Shown here: one piece after another, positions 1 to 5,280 of the stretch
Layout of the letters: each line of letters starts with the position of its first letter
Numbering within the stretch: the stretch's first letter is position 1
Origin: Desulfobacterales bacterium
GTDB taxonomy: Bacteria > Desulfobacterota > Desulfobacteria > Desulfobacterales > ETH-SRB1
NCBI GenBank assembly: GCA_030017395.1
Contig: JASEIZ010000129.1
Location: forward strand, 1-6,162
Direction of reading: 5' to 3'
DNA length: 6,162 bases
Position numbers and translations under genes: made by a program
Notes under the pieces: generated by a model
Told to the model about the DNA's origin: nothing
The model's database searches: none
The model's input: only the letters and a program-made list of their open reading frames with translations

Positions 1-30
1 AACGCAGATAGTTTTAAATACAAGTACCCG

Positions 31-59
31 TTCATGGTTCAGAGGTTCAAAGTTCAAGG
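31..59. repeat. Degenerate TTCA-type tandem repeat
   Basis: Four consecutive 7-8 bp units can be read: TTCATGG, TTCAGAGG, TTCAAAG and TTCAAGG. They lie just ahead of the glycosyltransferase gene. The last unit runs into AAGGA (56-60), which sits 8 nt before the ATG at 69 and can serve as its Shine-Dalgarno. The units resemble the perfect TTCAATGG array at 4361-4424, so this is probably a decayed member of the same repeat class. Confidence 0.6.
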
Positions 60-68
60 AATGTAAAA

Positions 69-1352
69 ATGACTTGTAGCGCGTCCTCCGACAGAAAACA
101 AAACATCGGTTTTGTTTCAACCCGCATTGCAGGGACAGATGGTGTTTCCCTGGAAATAGCAAAATGGGCTGATGTTTTTGAAAAGGAAGGATTTAACTGC
201 TTTTACTTTGCCGGCAGGCTTGAACAACCCCCGGATTGTTCATATCTTGCAGAAGAAGCCCACTTCAAGCACCCTGACATCGAGTATATTAACCAAAACT
301 GCTTTGGAGCCCGCACACGATCAAGATCTATAACGAAAAAGATTCATGAAGTTTGTCAAAAAATAAAGGATCATCTTTATAAATTCATCGAAAAATTCAA
401 CATCGAACTTTTAGTTCCTGAAAATGTTCTGTCAATACCATTAAATATCCCTCTTGGCATTGCCATTACAGAAGTAATATCAGAAACCGGAATACCTGTA
501 ATAGCTCATCATCACGATTTTTTCTGGGAACGGCAGAATCTCACGACCAACGCTGTCTGGGAATACATCAACATGGCCTTTCCTCCCCATCTGCCGTCAA
601 TCTGGCACGTGGTAATCAACTCTTCAGCCTGTAACCAGTTAAGTCTCAGAACCGGCATTTCCGCAACTGTCATCCCCAATGTAATGGACTTTGACAATCC
701 CCCGGCTCCTCTTGATGATTATGCGTCTGATGTGCGAGAAGCCCTTGGGATCGAAGATGATGAGCTTTTTATTCTTCAGCCTACAAGGGTTGTAAAACGC
801 AAAGGGATTGAACATGCAATAGAACTTGTCAGCAGACTGGGGATGAAGGCCAAGCTCGTTATTTCACACGCCTCTGGTGATGAAGGTTACGATTACGAAC
901 AAAGGGTCCGGGAATATTCAAAAATAATGAATGTTAATACTGTTTTTGTTTCAGATATTATTAATGAACGGAGAGGATATACTAAAACAGGAAAGAAAAT
1001 TTATAACCTTAATGATATTTATCCACAAGCCGACCTTGTCACTTATCCGTCCTCTGTTGAGGGTTTCGGCAATGCTTTTCTTGAAACAATATATTTCCGT
1101 AAACCGATAGTAGTAAACACTTATGCAATTTATACGATGGATATCAAGCCAAAGGGGTTTTCCACAATAGAAATTAACGGATATGTAACGGAAAAAGTGA
1201 TTCATGAAACGAAAAAAGTTCTAACAGACCCGGAGTATCGCAATAAAATGGTTGCTTCTAACTACGAAATAGCAAAACATTACTATTCTTACTCTGTTCT
1301 TCATCAAAAACTTAAAAACCTCATTTTAGACTACACAACTTACAAAAGATAG
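69..1352 (+). CDS. GT-B glycosyltransferase, family 4-like
   Basis: This 427-residue protein is predicted to be a retaining, nucleotide-sugar-dependent glycosyltransferase of the GT-B fold, acting in the cytoplasm. The N-terminal domain has the donor/acceptor loop signature STRIAGTDGVSLE (about residues 17-29) and a histidine-rich stretch, AHHHDFFWE (146-154). The C-terminal Rossmann domain begins near residue 232. It carries PTRVVKRKG (238-246), whose Arg/Lys are typical diphosphate-binding residues, and PSSVEGFGNAFLE (327-339), a complete E-x7-E motif (E331, E339). No signal peptide or membrane segment is seen. The GTDGVSLE start recalls mannosylglucosyl-3-phosphoglycerate synthase (MggA)-like enzymes, which make compatible solutes, but that link is from memory; a role in glycan or LPS synthesis is equally possible. 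The start at 69 has AAGGA at 56-60. The stop codon is immediately followed by the Shine-Dalgarno of the next gene, suggesting an operon. Confidence 0.85.
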   Translation: MTCSASSDRKQNIGFVSTRIAGTDGVSLEIAKWADVFEKEGFNCFYFAGRLEQPPDCSYLAEEAHFKHPDIEYINQNCFGARTRSRSITKKIHEVCQKIKDHLYKFIEKFNIELLVPENVLSIPLNIPLGIAITEVISETGIPVIAHHHDFFWERQNLTTNAVWEYINMAFPPHLPSIWHVVINSSACNQLSLRTGISATVIPNVMDFDNPPAPLDDYASDVREALGIEDDELFILQPTRVVKRKGIEHAIELVSRLGMKAKLVISHASGDEGYDYEQRVREYSKIMNVNTVFVSDIINERRGYTKTGKKIYNLNDIYPQADLVTYPSSVEGFGNAFLETIYFRKPIVVNTYAIYTMDIKPKGFSTIEINGYVTEKVIHETKKVLTDPEYRNKMVASNYEIAKHYYSYSVLHQKLKNLILDYTTYKR

Positions 1353-1358
1353 GGAGGA
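1351..1358 (+). promoter_or_regulatory. Strong Shine-Dalgarno of the selenoprotein gene
   Basis: AGGGAGGA overlaps the glycosyltransferase stop codon (TAG 1350-1352) and lies 7 nt before the ATG at 1366. It is the best ribosome binding site on the plus strand of this window. It shows that the interrupted reading frame downstream is probably a real, translated gene rather than spacer. Confidence 0.8.
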
Positions 1359-1365
1359 ACAAACC

Positions 1366-1593
1366 ATGGCGGAGAAGATTATTATCTTTGGAAAAAATAC
1401 CTGACCTTTCACAACAGCGGCTCGGGAAGCTTTTGTGAAAAAAGGCAAGGATGTGGAATATTTTGACGTTTTATCAGATGCCGACAAACTAAATACTATG
1501 CTTAAATATTCTAATGGAAGGCGGAAAGTCCCTGTTATTATTGAACAGGGTAATGTAACCATAGGCTTTAACGGAAGATCGTGAGGCATTTAA
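1366..1593 (+). CDS. UXX-star glutaredoxin-like selenoprotein (two Sec)
   Basis: Reading from ATG 1366 to TAA 1591-1593 gives 75 residues if the in-frame TGA codons at 1402-1404 and 1582-1584 are decoded as selenocysteine (U13 and U73). The protein begins MAEKIIIFGKNT-U13-P-F-T, where a glutaredoxin would have its C-P-Y-C active site at the end of the first beta strand. It continues with a helix (TAAREAFVKKG), a second strand (VEYFDVL), and KVPVII (residues 54-59), which holds the cis-proline of thioredoxin folds. It ends NGRS-U73-G-I-stop. The U-x-x-stop tail with a glutaredoxin-like body matches what I recall as the UXX-star (seleno)protein family of anaerobes. Its role is unknown but presumably thiol/selenol redox. 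The second active-site position is Thr, so a classic CxxC pair is absent; U73 may be the redox partner of U13 (inference). Support for recoding: a strong Shine-Dalgarno, continuous homology-like sequence across both TGAs, and hairpins just after each. Machinery genes selA/selB/selC/selD are not in the window. The alternative, a pseudogene with a nonsense mutation, is much less likely. Confidence 0.88.
1407..1440 (+). promoter_or_regulatory. Putative bacterial SECIS hairpin 1
   Basis: Two nucleotides after the first recoded TGA (1402-1404), TTTCACAA (1407-1414) pairs perfectly with TTGTGAAA (1433-1440). A C/T mismatch (1415/1432) follows, then AGC (1416-1418) pairs with GCT (1429-1431), closing a 10-nt loop that starts GG (1419-1428). 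A stem immediately 3' of UGA, with an unpaired U in the stem and G in the apical loop, fits what is known of bacterial SECIS elements bound by SelB. The pairing is seen directly; the function is inferred. Confidence 0.7.
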
Positions 1594-1594
1594 A

Positions 1595-1618
1595 CATGCC
1601 GGCTGTATGCCGGTGATG
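1595..1618 (+). promoter_or_regulatory. Putative bacterial SECIS hairpin 2
   Basis: After the second recoded TGA (1582-1584), GCCGGC (1598-1603) pairs with GCCGGT (1609-1614) around the loop TGTAT. CAT (1595-1597) pairs with ATG (1616-1618) across a bulged G1615. GCAT (1586-1589) can also pair with ATGC (1619-1622). The loop starts about 19 nt after the TGA and contains a G near its 5' side, as expected for a bacterial SECIS. The hairpin lies wholly past the TAA stop, so its sequence is free of coding constraint. There is no T-run after it, which argues against a terminator. Confidence 0.65.
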
Positions 1619-1637
1619 ATGCGGGGTTTAACTACTT

Positions 1638-2297
1638 ATGAACAATATGGAAAAGCAGTTTCTTATCGACGATATTAAAACAGGCGAGTCATGGCGTCTC
1701 TTCAAAATTATGGGTGAATTTGTTGATGGAGTTGAAACTCTTCATGACGTGGGAGTTGCGGTTAGCATATTCGGGTCGTCCAGAATAAAGCCCGGCAATC
1801 CGATTTATAAAAAAACTGAGGAAATCGCCTCTCTTTTTGTAAAAAATGGTTTTGCGGTAATTACTGGCGGCGGCGGCGGAGTTATGGAAGCGGCAAACAA
1901 AGGAGCGGCAGATGCAGGCGGGATTTCTGTGGGGCTGAATATCGTTCTTCCGTTTGAGCAAAAACCAAACAGGTATTCCAATATTAAGCTTGAATTTAAG
2001 TATTTTTTCATCCGCAAGGTTATGTTTGTTAAGTATGCCATGGCTTACATAATAATGCCCGGAGGTTTCGGGACACTGGACGAACTTTTTGAATCGGTTA
2101 CACTCATTCAAACCAAACGCATAAAACCGTTTCCTGTAATTCTGGTTGGTTCCGACTACTGGTCAGGGCTTTTAGATTGGGTTAAATCCCGTTTGCTTGA
2201 AAATAAAATGATATCACCGGAACATCTTGATATTTTACAGATCATAGATGAACCGGAAGAAATTGTAAGGGCAGTAAAGAAGATTGTAGTTGTCTGA
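1638..2297 (+). CDS. LOG-family (TIGR00730-type) phosphoribohydrolase-like protein
   Basis: This 219-residue cytoplasmic Rossmann-fold protein belongs to the LOG / 'lysine decarboxylase-like' family. Characterised members cleave the ribose-5-phosphate from nucleoside 5'-monophosphates (cytokinin-activating in plants, general nucleotide phosphoribohydrolase in bacteria). Both hallmark motifs are present: the phosphate-binding glycine loop TGGGGGVMEAANKGA (76-90), and PGGFGTLDELFE (141-152) with the catalytic glutamate E149. R126-K127 just before the second motif corresponds to the conserved Arg. The length is typical of bacterial members. The ATG at 1638 is preceded by only a weak GGGG (1623-1626); an alternative ATG lies at 1647. 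The gene follows the selenoprotein gene by 44 nt on the same strand and is probably cotranscribed. It converges with the usp gene across a 23-bp gap. True substrate unknown. Confidence 0.88.
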   Translation: MNNMEKQFLIDDIKTGESWRLFKIMGEFVDGVETLHDVGVAVSIFGSSRIKPGNPIYKKTEEIASLFVKNGFAVITGGGGGVMEAANKGAADAGGISVGLNIVLPFEQKPNRYSNIKLEFKYFFIRKVMFVKYAMAYIIMPGGFGTLDELFESVTLIQTKRIKPFPVILVGSDYWSGLLDWVKSRLLENKMISPEHLDILQIIDEPEEIVRAVKKIVVV

Positions 2298-2320
2298 TCA
2301 GAAGCTGTTGCTAAACCTCT

Positions 2321-2764
2321 TTATTTACGGCTGCGAACAATCATAACAGAGCAATGAGCTTTATGCACAACCCTCTTTGCTACGCTGCCGAATAAGACAA
2401 ACTCCACGCCTGAGAGTCCGTAGGCTCCCATTACCGCAAGATCTATACTGTTTTCTTCAAGAAAAGTTAATATTTCAGAAGAAACATGCCCGTTTAGAAC
2501 CACGAGTTTATAATCAATCTTGTTTTCCAGCCTGCTGCCGTATTCCTGCTGCATACGTTCTTCCAGGTTCAAGATCAACGTGCTGCTGTGCTCGATCGGC
2601 AAAACCCATTCGATTTCCGTTGTTAATGGATTGATTGCCGGTGGCAACACATGAATCAAAAAAAGTTTGGCTTTGTATTTTTTGGCCAGATCAAAGGCTT
2701 GCACAAAGGCTGCTTCAGCATTTGTGGAAAAATCCGTACAAAAAGCGATTGATTTTATTGACAT
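2321..2764 (-). CDS. Universal stress protein, UspA family, ATP-binding type
   Basis: This 147-residue cytoplasmic protein has the single USP-domain length and layout. The first beta strand ends at the nucleotide-contacting Asp (SIAFCTDFS, D11). Near the C terminus there is an intact G-2x-G-9x-G-S ATP motif: G113, G116, G126, S127, within MGAYGLSGVEFVLFGSVA. That places it with ATP-binding USPs rather than the non-binding UspA subclass. Such proteins help cells survive starvation, redox and other stresses, usually as dimers; a specific role cannot be read here. The start is well supported by AAGGAGG (rc of 2770-2776), 5 nt upstream of the ATG. It lies 28 nt downstream of pyrF on the same strand, so it is probably the last gene of a pyrF-usp unit. 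Confidence 0.93.
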   Translation of the reverse strand: MSIKSIAFCTDFSTNAEAAFVQAFDLAKKYKAKLFLIHVLPPAINPLTTEIEWVLPIEHSSTLILNLEERMQQEYGSRLENKIDYKLVVLNGHVSSEILTFLEENSIDLAVMGAYGLSGVEFVLFGSVAKRVVHKAHCSVMIVRSRK

Positions 2765-2792
2765 AGTATCCTCCTTTTAAAGTTGTTGCCTG

Positions 2793-3512
2793 TTATAAGA
2801 CCGTCTCGATTTCCTTTGCGATACGGATCGCTGCTTCCTGCGGATTCCCTGCATCCCTTATCGGTCTTCCGATCACCAGATAGTCCGATCCGTTTTGAAT
2901 TGCCCTGGCAGGAGTTGTTATGCGCTTTTGATCATCCTTTTTCACGCTGCCGGCAGATGGCCGTATCCCCGGAGTAACGACAGTAAATTCTCGACCAAAT
3001 TTTTTCTTTATCATTCCGACTTCAAAGCCCGAGCATACGACGCCCGAGCAGCCCGCGTCTCTGGCGGCAGCAGCTCTTTGCATAACAAGCATTGACACGT
3101 CGGAGGCAAATTCCGGTCTAAGTCCAGCGGCAAGGAGATCTTTATCCGAAACACTTGTCAGAACTGTAACCCCAAGCACGCCAACCTGTCCTTTGCTTCC
3201 CGCAACAGCGGCTTTGAGCATTTCTTTACTCTCTCCGCAATGAACGGTCGTAAAGGCAATTCCGAGATTCGCAATGCTTCCCATAGCTCGAAAAACGGTT
3301 TCCGGAATATCATGAAGTTTCATATCCAGAAATATCCTGGCTGATCCCAATGAGTTAATCATATTTATCACTTCAGGACCAAACTTAATAAAGAGTTCCA
3401 ACCCCACCTTAAACATGCCTACATGTCCTGAAAGAAGTTTTACAAACTGTTTTGCCTCTTTTAGAGACGAAACATCAAGCGGGAAAATTATATAATCTTT
3501 TGCTGTTTTCAT
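2793..3512 (-). CDS. pyrF: Orotidine 5'-phosphate decarboxylase
   Basis: This enzyme converts OMP to UMP, the last step of de novo pyrimidine synthesis, as a cytoplasmic TIM-barrel dimer. At 239 residues the length is normal for the short bacterial (group I) type. The key residues are visible: D13 (PLDV), K35 (FKVG), the catalytic tetrad block D63-x-K65-x-x-D68 in FLDMKLHDIP, H91 (TVHCGE), the phosphate-loop segment TPGIRP (180-185) and Q195/R197, and IGRPI (214-218) near the end. A GGGAG Shine-Dalgarno (rc of 3521-3525) lies 8 nt before the ATG. It sits downstream of larB (99 bp apart) and upstream of usp (28 nt). No other pyr genes are present in the window. Confidence 0.97.
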   Translation of the reverse strand: MKTAKDYIIFPLDVSSLKEAKQFVKLLSGHVGMFKVGLELFIKFGPEVINMINSLGSARIFLDMKLHDIPETVFRAMGSIANLGIAFTTVHCGESKEMLKAAVAGSKGQVGVLGVTVLTSVSDKDLLAAGLRPEFASDVSMLVMQRAAAARDAGCSGVVCSGFEVGMIKKKFGREFTVVTPGIRPSAGSVKKDDQKRITTPARAIQNGSDYLVIGRPIRDAGNPQEAAIRIAKEIETVL

Positions 3513-3547
3513 AAAAACAACTCCCTCAACTCAAGCAAAATTGAAGC

Positions 3548-3569
3548 TCCCCGCCGCAAGCAGCGGGGA
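3548..3569. repeat. GC-rich REP-like palindrome between larB and pyrF
   Basis: TCCCCGC (3548-3554) pairs with GCGGGGA (3563-3569) around the 8-nt loop CGCAAGCA, forming a 7-bp GC stem in an otherwise AT-rich gap. It could be a REP-type extragenic palindrome, or an attenuating or stabilising hairpin in the larB-pyrF transcript. On the minus strand only a short T4 run follows, about 9 nt after the stem, so it is not a canonical intrinsic terminator. The CCCCGC-CGCAAGC-GCGGGG form resembles palindromes I recall as widespread in Desulfobacterota genomes, but copy number cannot be judged here. Confidence 0.55.
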
Positions 3570-3596
3570 ATGCGCTCGCTGTTCAGTTCAACATTT

Positions 3597-3611
3597 AAAA
3601 TTAATAATTTT
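3597..3611. repeat. AT-only inverted repeat after the larB stop
   Basis: AAAATTA (3597-3603) and TAATTTT (3605-3611) form a perfect inverted repeat around one A, directly adjoining the larB stop codon (TAG, rc of 3612-3614). An all-AT stem is thermally weak. It may assist 3'-end formation of larB or simply reflect local composition. Confidence 0.3.
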
Positions 3612-4361
3612 CTATATCCTGTTTATTGCAGATGCCATATACCCTGCTCCAAATCCATTGTCTATATTAACCACTGCAACATTTGAACTGCAGGAGTTTA
3701 ACATGGCAAAAAGGGCTGTCAGGCCTGAAAAACTTGTGCCATAACCTGTGCTGGTAGGGACAGCTATTACCGGGCTGCCGGTCATTCCCGCGATTACGCT
3801 TGGAAGCGCACCTTCCATTCCTGCTACGACAATAAGAACCGAAGCCTTTTCAATCAAATCTTTATGGTCGAACAACCTGTGAATTCCCGCAACGCCGACA
3901 TCAAAAACCGCTTCGACATCATTTCCAATGGCTTTTGCTGTAAGATATGCCTCCTTTGCGACAGGTATGTCGGAAGTGCCCGCCGAAATTACAAGGATCA
4001 TTCCTTTTCCCTGTTTCGGGGTTTTATTTTTCCCCCAGATTATCATCTTTGCATCACTGTGATATACGGCATCGTCAAAGCTGGAAATTACCTTTCCAGC
4101 TTTTTTTTTGCCGATACGGGTGACAAGAATGATATTTTCATGAAGAATCATTCTTTCCATAATTCCAATAATCTGATCCGTATTTTTACCCTGGCCGAAT
4201 ATAACTTCTGGAAACCCCTTGCGAAGTGATCGGTTATGATCTATATGTGCATAGTCTATATCTTCAAAGGAGATATGCGCCAGTTTTTTAGCCGCATCTT
4301 TGACAGATATTTTGCCTTTGGCAACAGATTTAAGTAGATTATTAAGTGAGGTGGTATTCAT
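3612..4361 (-). CDS. larB: Nickel-pincer cofactor biosynthesis protein LarB
   Basis: LarB (pyridinium-3,5-biscarboxylic acid mononucleotide synthase) carboxylates the pyridinium ring of nicotinic acid adenine dinucleotide and cleaves its phosphoanhydride. This is the first step to the nickel-pincer nucleotide of lactate racemase and related LarA enzymes. The 249 residues match the family length. The N-terminal helical part (MNTTSLNNLLKSVAKGKISV) has the usual LarB opening. The C-terminal AIR-carboxylase (PurE)-like domain carries VISAGTSDIPVAKEA (124-138), DVGVAGIHRL, GMEGALPSVIAG, AVPTSTGYGTSFSG and VVNIDNGFGAGYMA. The partners larC, larE and larA are not in the window. The ATG at 4361-4359 overlaps the first base of an 8-bp tandem array, and TGA directly precedes it in frame, so the gene cannot start further upstream. 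No Shine-Dalgarno is visible. Confidence 0.95.
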   Translation of the reverse strand: MNTTSLNNLLKSVAKGKISVKDAAKKLAHISFEDIDYAHIDHNRSLRKGFPEVIFGQGKNTDQIIGIMERMILHENIILVTRIGKKKAGKVISSFDDAVYHSDAKMIIWGKNKTPKQGKGMILVISAGTSDIPVAKEAYLTAKAIGNDVEAVFDVGVAGIHRLFDHKDLIEKASVLIVVAGMEGALPSVIAGMTGSPVIAVPTSTGYGTSFSGLTALFAMLNSCSSNVAVVNIDNGFGAGYMASAINRI

Positions 4362-4424
4362 TCAATGGTTCAATGGTTCAATGGTTCAATGGTTCAATGG
4401 TTCAATGGTTCAATGGTTCAAGTG
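4361..4424. repeat. Perfect 8-bp tandem array (TTCAATGG)7 plus one variant unit
   Basis: Seven identical copies of TTCAATGG occupy 4361-4416, followed by a diverged eighth unit, TTCAAGTG (4417-4424). On the minus strand it reads as CCATTGAA units running directly into the larB start codon. There are no spacers, so it is not a CRISPR. The perfect identity implies recent expansion by slippage or ongoing homogenisation. The unit is not a multiple of three and lies outside coding sequence. Confidence 0.97.
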
Positions 4425-4430
4425 CCCATT

Positions 4431-4465
4431 AATTATTTATAACTTATAATTGACATATAATGCAA
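4431..4465. promoter_or_regulatory. AT-rich divergent promoter region, larB / kdsB
   Basis: This is the only shared upstream region between divergent larB and kdsB. On the plus strand two TATAAT hexamers are present (4445-4450 and 4456-4461), the second 39 nt before the kdsB ATG; no good -35 pairs with either. On the minus strand TTGCAT (rc of 4460-4465) lies 18 nt from TATAAA (rc of 4436-4441), a reasonable sigma-70-like promoter for larB whose leader would run through the tandem array. A TTGACA hexamer (4450-4455) directly abuts a TATAAT and so cannot be its -35. Confidence 0.35.
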
Positions 4466-4500
4466 GAGACAAGATGCTTGTTTTTTACGGAGAAAGTAAT

Positions 4501-5280
4501 ATGAAAATAGTTGTGATTATTCCTTCAAGATATGGATCTACAAGATTTGACGGAAAGCCTCTTGCCCTTATCGCAGGGAAGCCGATGATAAGGCTGGTTT
4601 ATGAAAAGGCGATTCAGGCGGAAAGAATATCGGATGTTTTTGTGGCTACTGATGATCAACGAATTTATGATGCTGTTTTGGCTTTTGGCGGCAAGGCTGT
4701 TATGACCTCGGCTAAGAACAGATCCGGCACGGACAGAGTAGCTGAAGCTGCAGAGAAGATCAGTCTTAATTCAGATGATATTGTTGTAAATGTCCAGGGG
4801 GATCAGCCTCTTCTTAACCCGGTTTGCATTAATGAGCTTGTAGAGCCGTTTTTTGTTGATCAGGATCTTGGGATGAGTACCCTTGCCTTTAAAATCATAA
4901 ATAAAGCTGAAATAACAAACCCAAAGGATGTAAAAGTTACATTTGACATTGCTGGTTTTGCTCTTTATTTTTCCAGATCGGCGATACCATACGGTCGTGA
5001 TTTTTCAGACCTGTCTGCATCCGAAGCACAGGCAGGTAATTTTGATACTTACAAACATCTAGGCTTTTATGCATATACAAAATGGTTTTTGGAAATATTT
5101 CGGAACCTGCCGGAAGGAAGGCTCGAGACTATAGAAAAACTTGAACAGCTCCGTGCTCTTGAATACGGACATAAAATCAAGGTAGTTCTAACAGGTTATG
5201 ATTCGCCCGAGGTTGATTTGCCGGAGGATATTGCGAAGGTAGAACAAAAAATTATGATGGGAGTAAATACAGATGGTTGA
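4501..5280 (+). CDS. kdsB: 3-deoxy-manno-octulosonate cytidylyltransferase (CMP-Kdo synthetase)
   Basis: KdsB activates Kdo with CTP to CMP-Kdo for the inner core of lipopolysaccharide, in the cytoplasm. From ATG 4501 it is 259 residues, close to the usual 245-260. The nucleotide-binding start IPSRYGSTRFDGKPL (7-21), SGTDR (75-79), the metal-binding VNVQGDQP (96-103, D101), KHLGFYAY (185-192), LEQLRALE (214-221) and VDLPEDIAKVE (238-248, D239) are all in order. The usual GDEP is GDQP here, a mild substitution next to the metal aspartate. The reading frame stays open to a TTG at 4450, but 4501 is preferred: GGAG at 4489-4492 is 8 nt upstream, and family homology begins exactly at MKIVVIIPSR. 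The gene overlaps the next one by 8 nt, indicating translational coupling. Confidence 0.96.
   Translation: MKIVVIIPSRYGSTRFDGKPLALIAGKPMIRLVYEKAIQAERISDVFVATDDQRIYDAVLAFGGKAVMTSAKNRSGTDRVAEAAEKISLNSDDIVVNVQGDQPLLNPVCINELVEPFFVDQDLGMSTLAFKIINKAEITNPKDVKVTFDIAGFALYFSRSAIPYGRDFSDLSASEAQAGNFDTYKHLGFYAYTKWFLEIFRNLPEGRLETIEKLEQLRALEYGHKIKVVLTGYDSPEVDLPEDIAKVEQKIMMGVNTDG

Noticed and set aside
1366..1404. A 12-codon peptide or a pseudogene ended by a nonsense TGA
   Set aside because: The frame continues with glutaredoxin-like sequence past the TGA, a hairpin follows directly, and a second TGA sits in the U-x-x-stop position. Recoding explains all of this better than decay.
1598..1614. Intrinsic terminator after the selenoprotein gene
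   Set aside because: The stem is followed by GATGATGCGGGG rather than a T-tract, and its distance from the TGA fits a SECIS element.
1689..2111. Minus-strand open frame of 140 codons inside the LOG gene
   Set aside because: It lies antisense to a gene with clear family motifs and shows no recognisable protein features.
2298..2320. Bidirectional terminator between the LOG and usp genes
   Set aside because: No convincing stem or T-run is visible in the 23-bp gap.
3864..4229. Plus-strand open frame of 121 codons inside larB
   Set aside because: It is antisense to well-conserved LarB motifs, has no supporting ribosome binding site, and its translation resembles no protein family I know.
4361..4424. 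CRISPR array
   Set aside because: The units are contiguous 8-mers without spacers and no cas genes are present.
4450..4461. TTGACA/TATAAT promoter pair
   Set aside because: The two hexamers are directly adjacent with no spacer, so they cannot act together as -35 and -10 elements.
4450..4500. N-terminal extension of KdsB from a TTG start at 4450
   Set aside because: The extra 17 residues match nothing expected in the family. The ATG at 4501 has a GGAG 8 nt upstream and begins exactly at the conserved MKIVVIIPSR.
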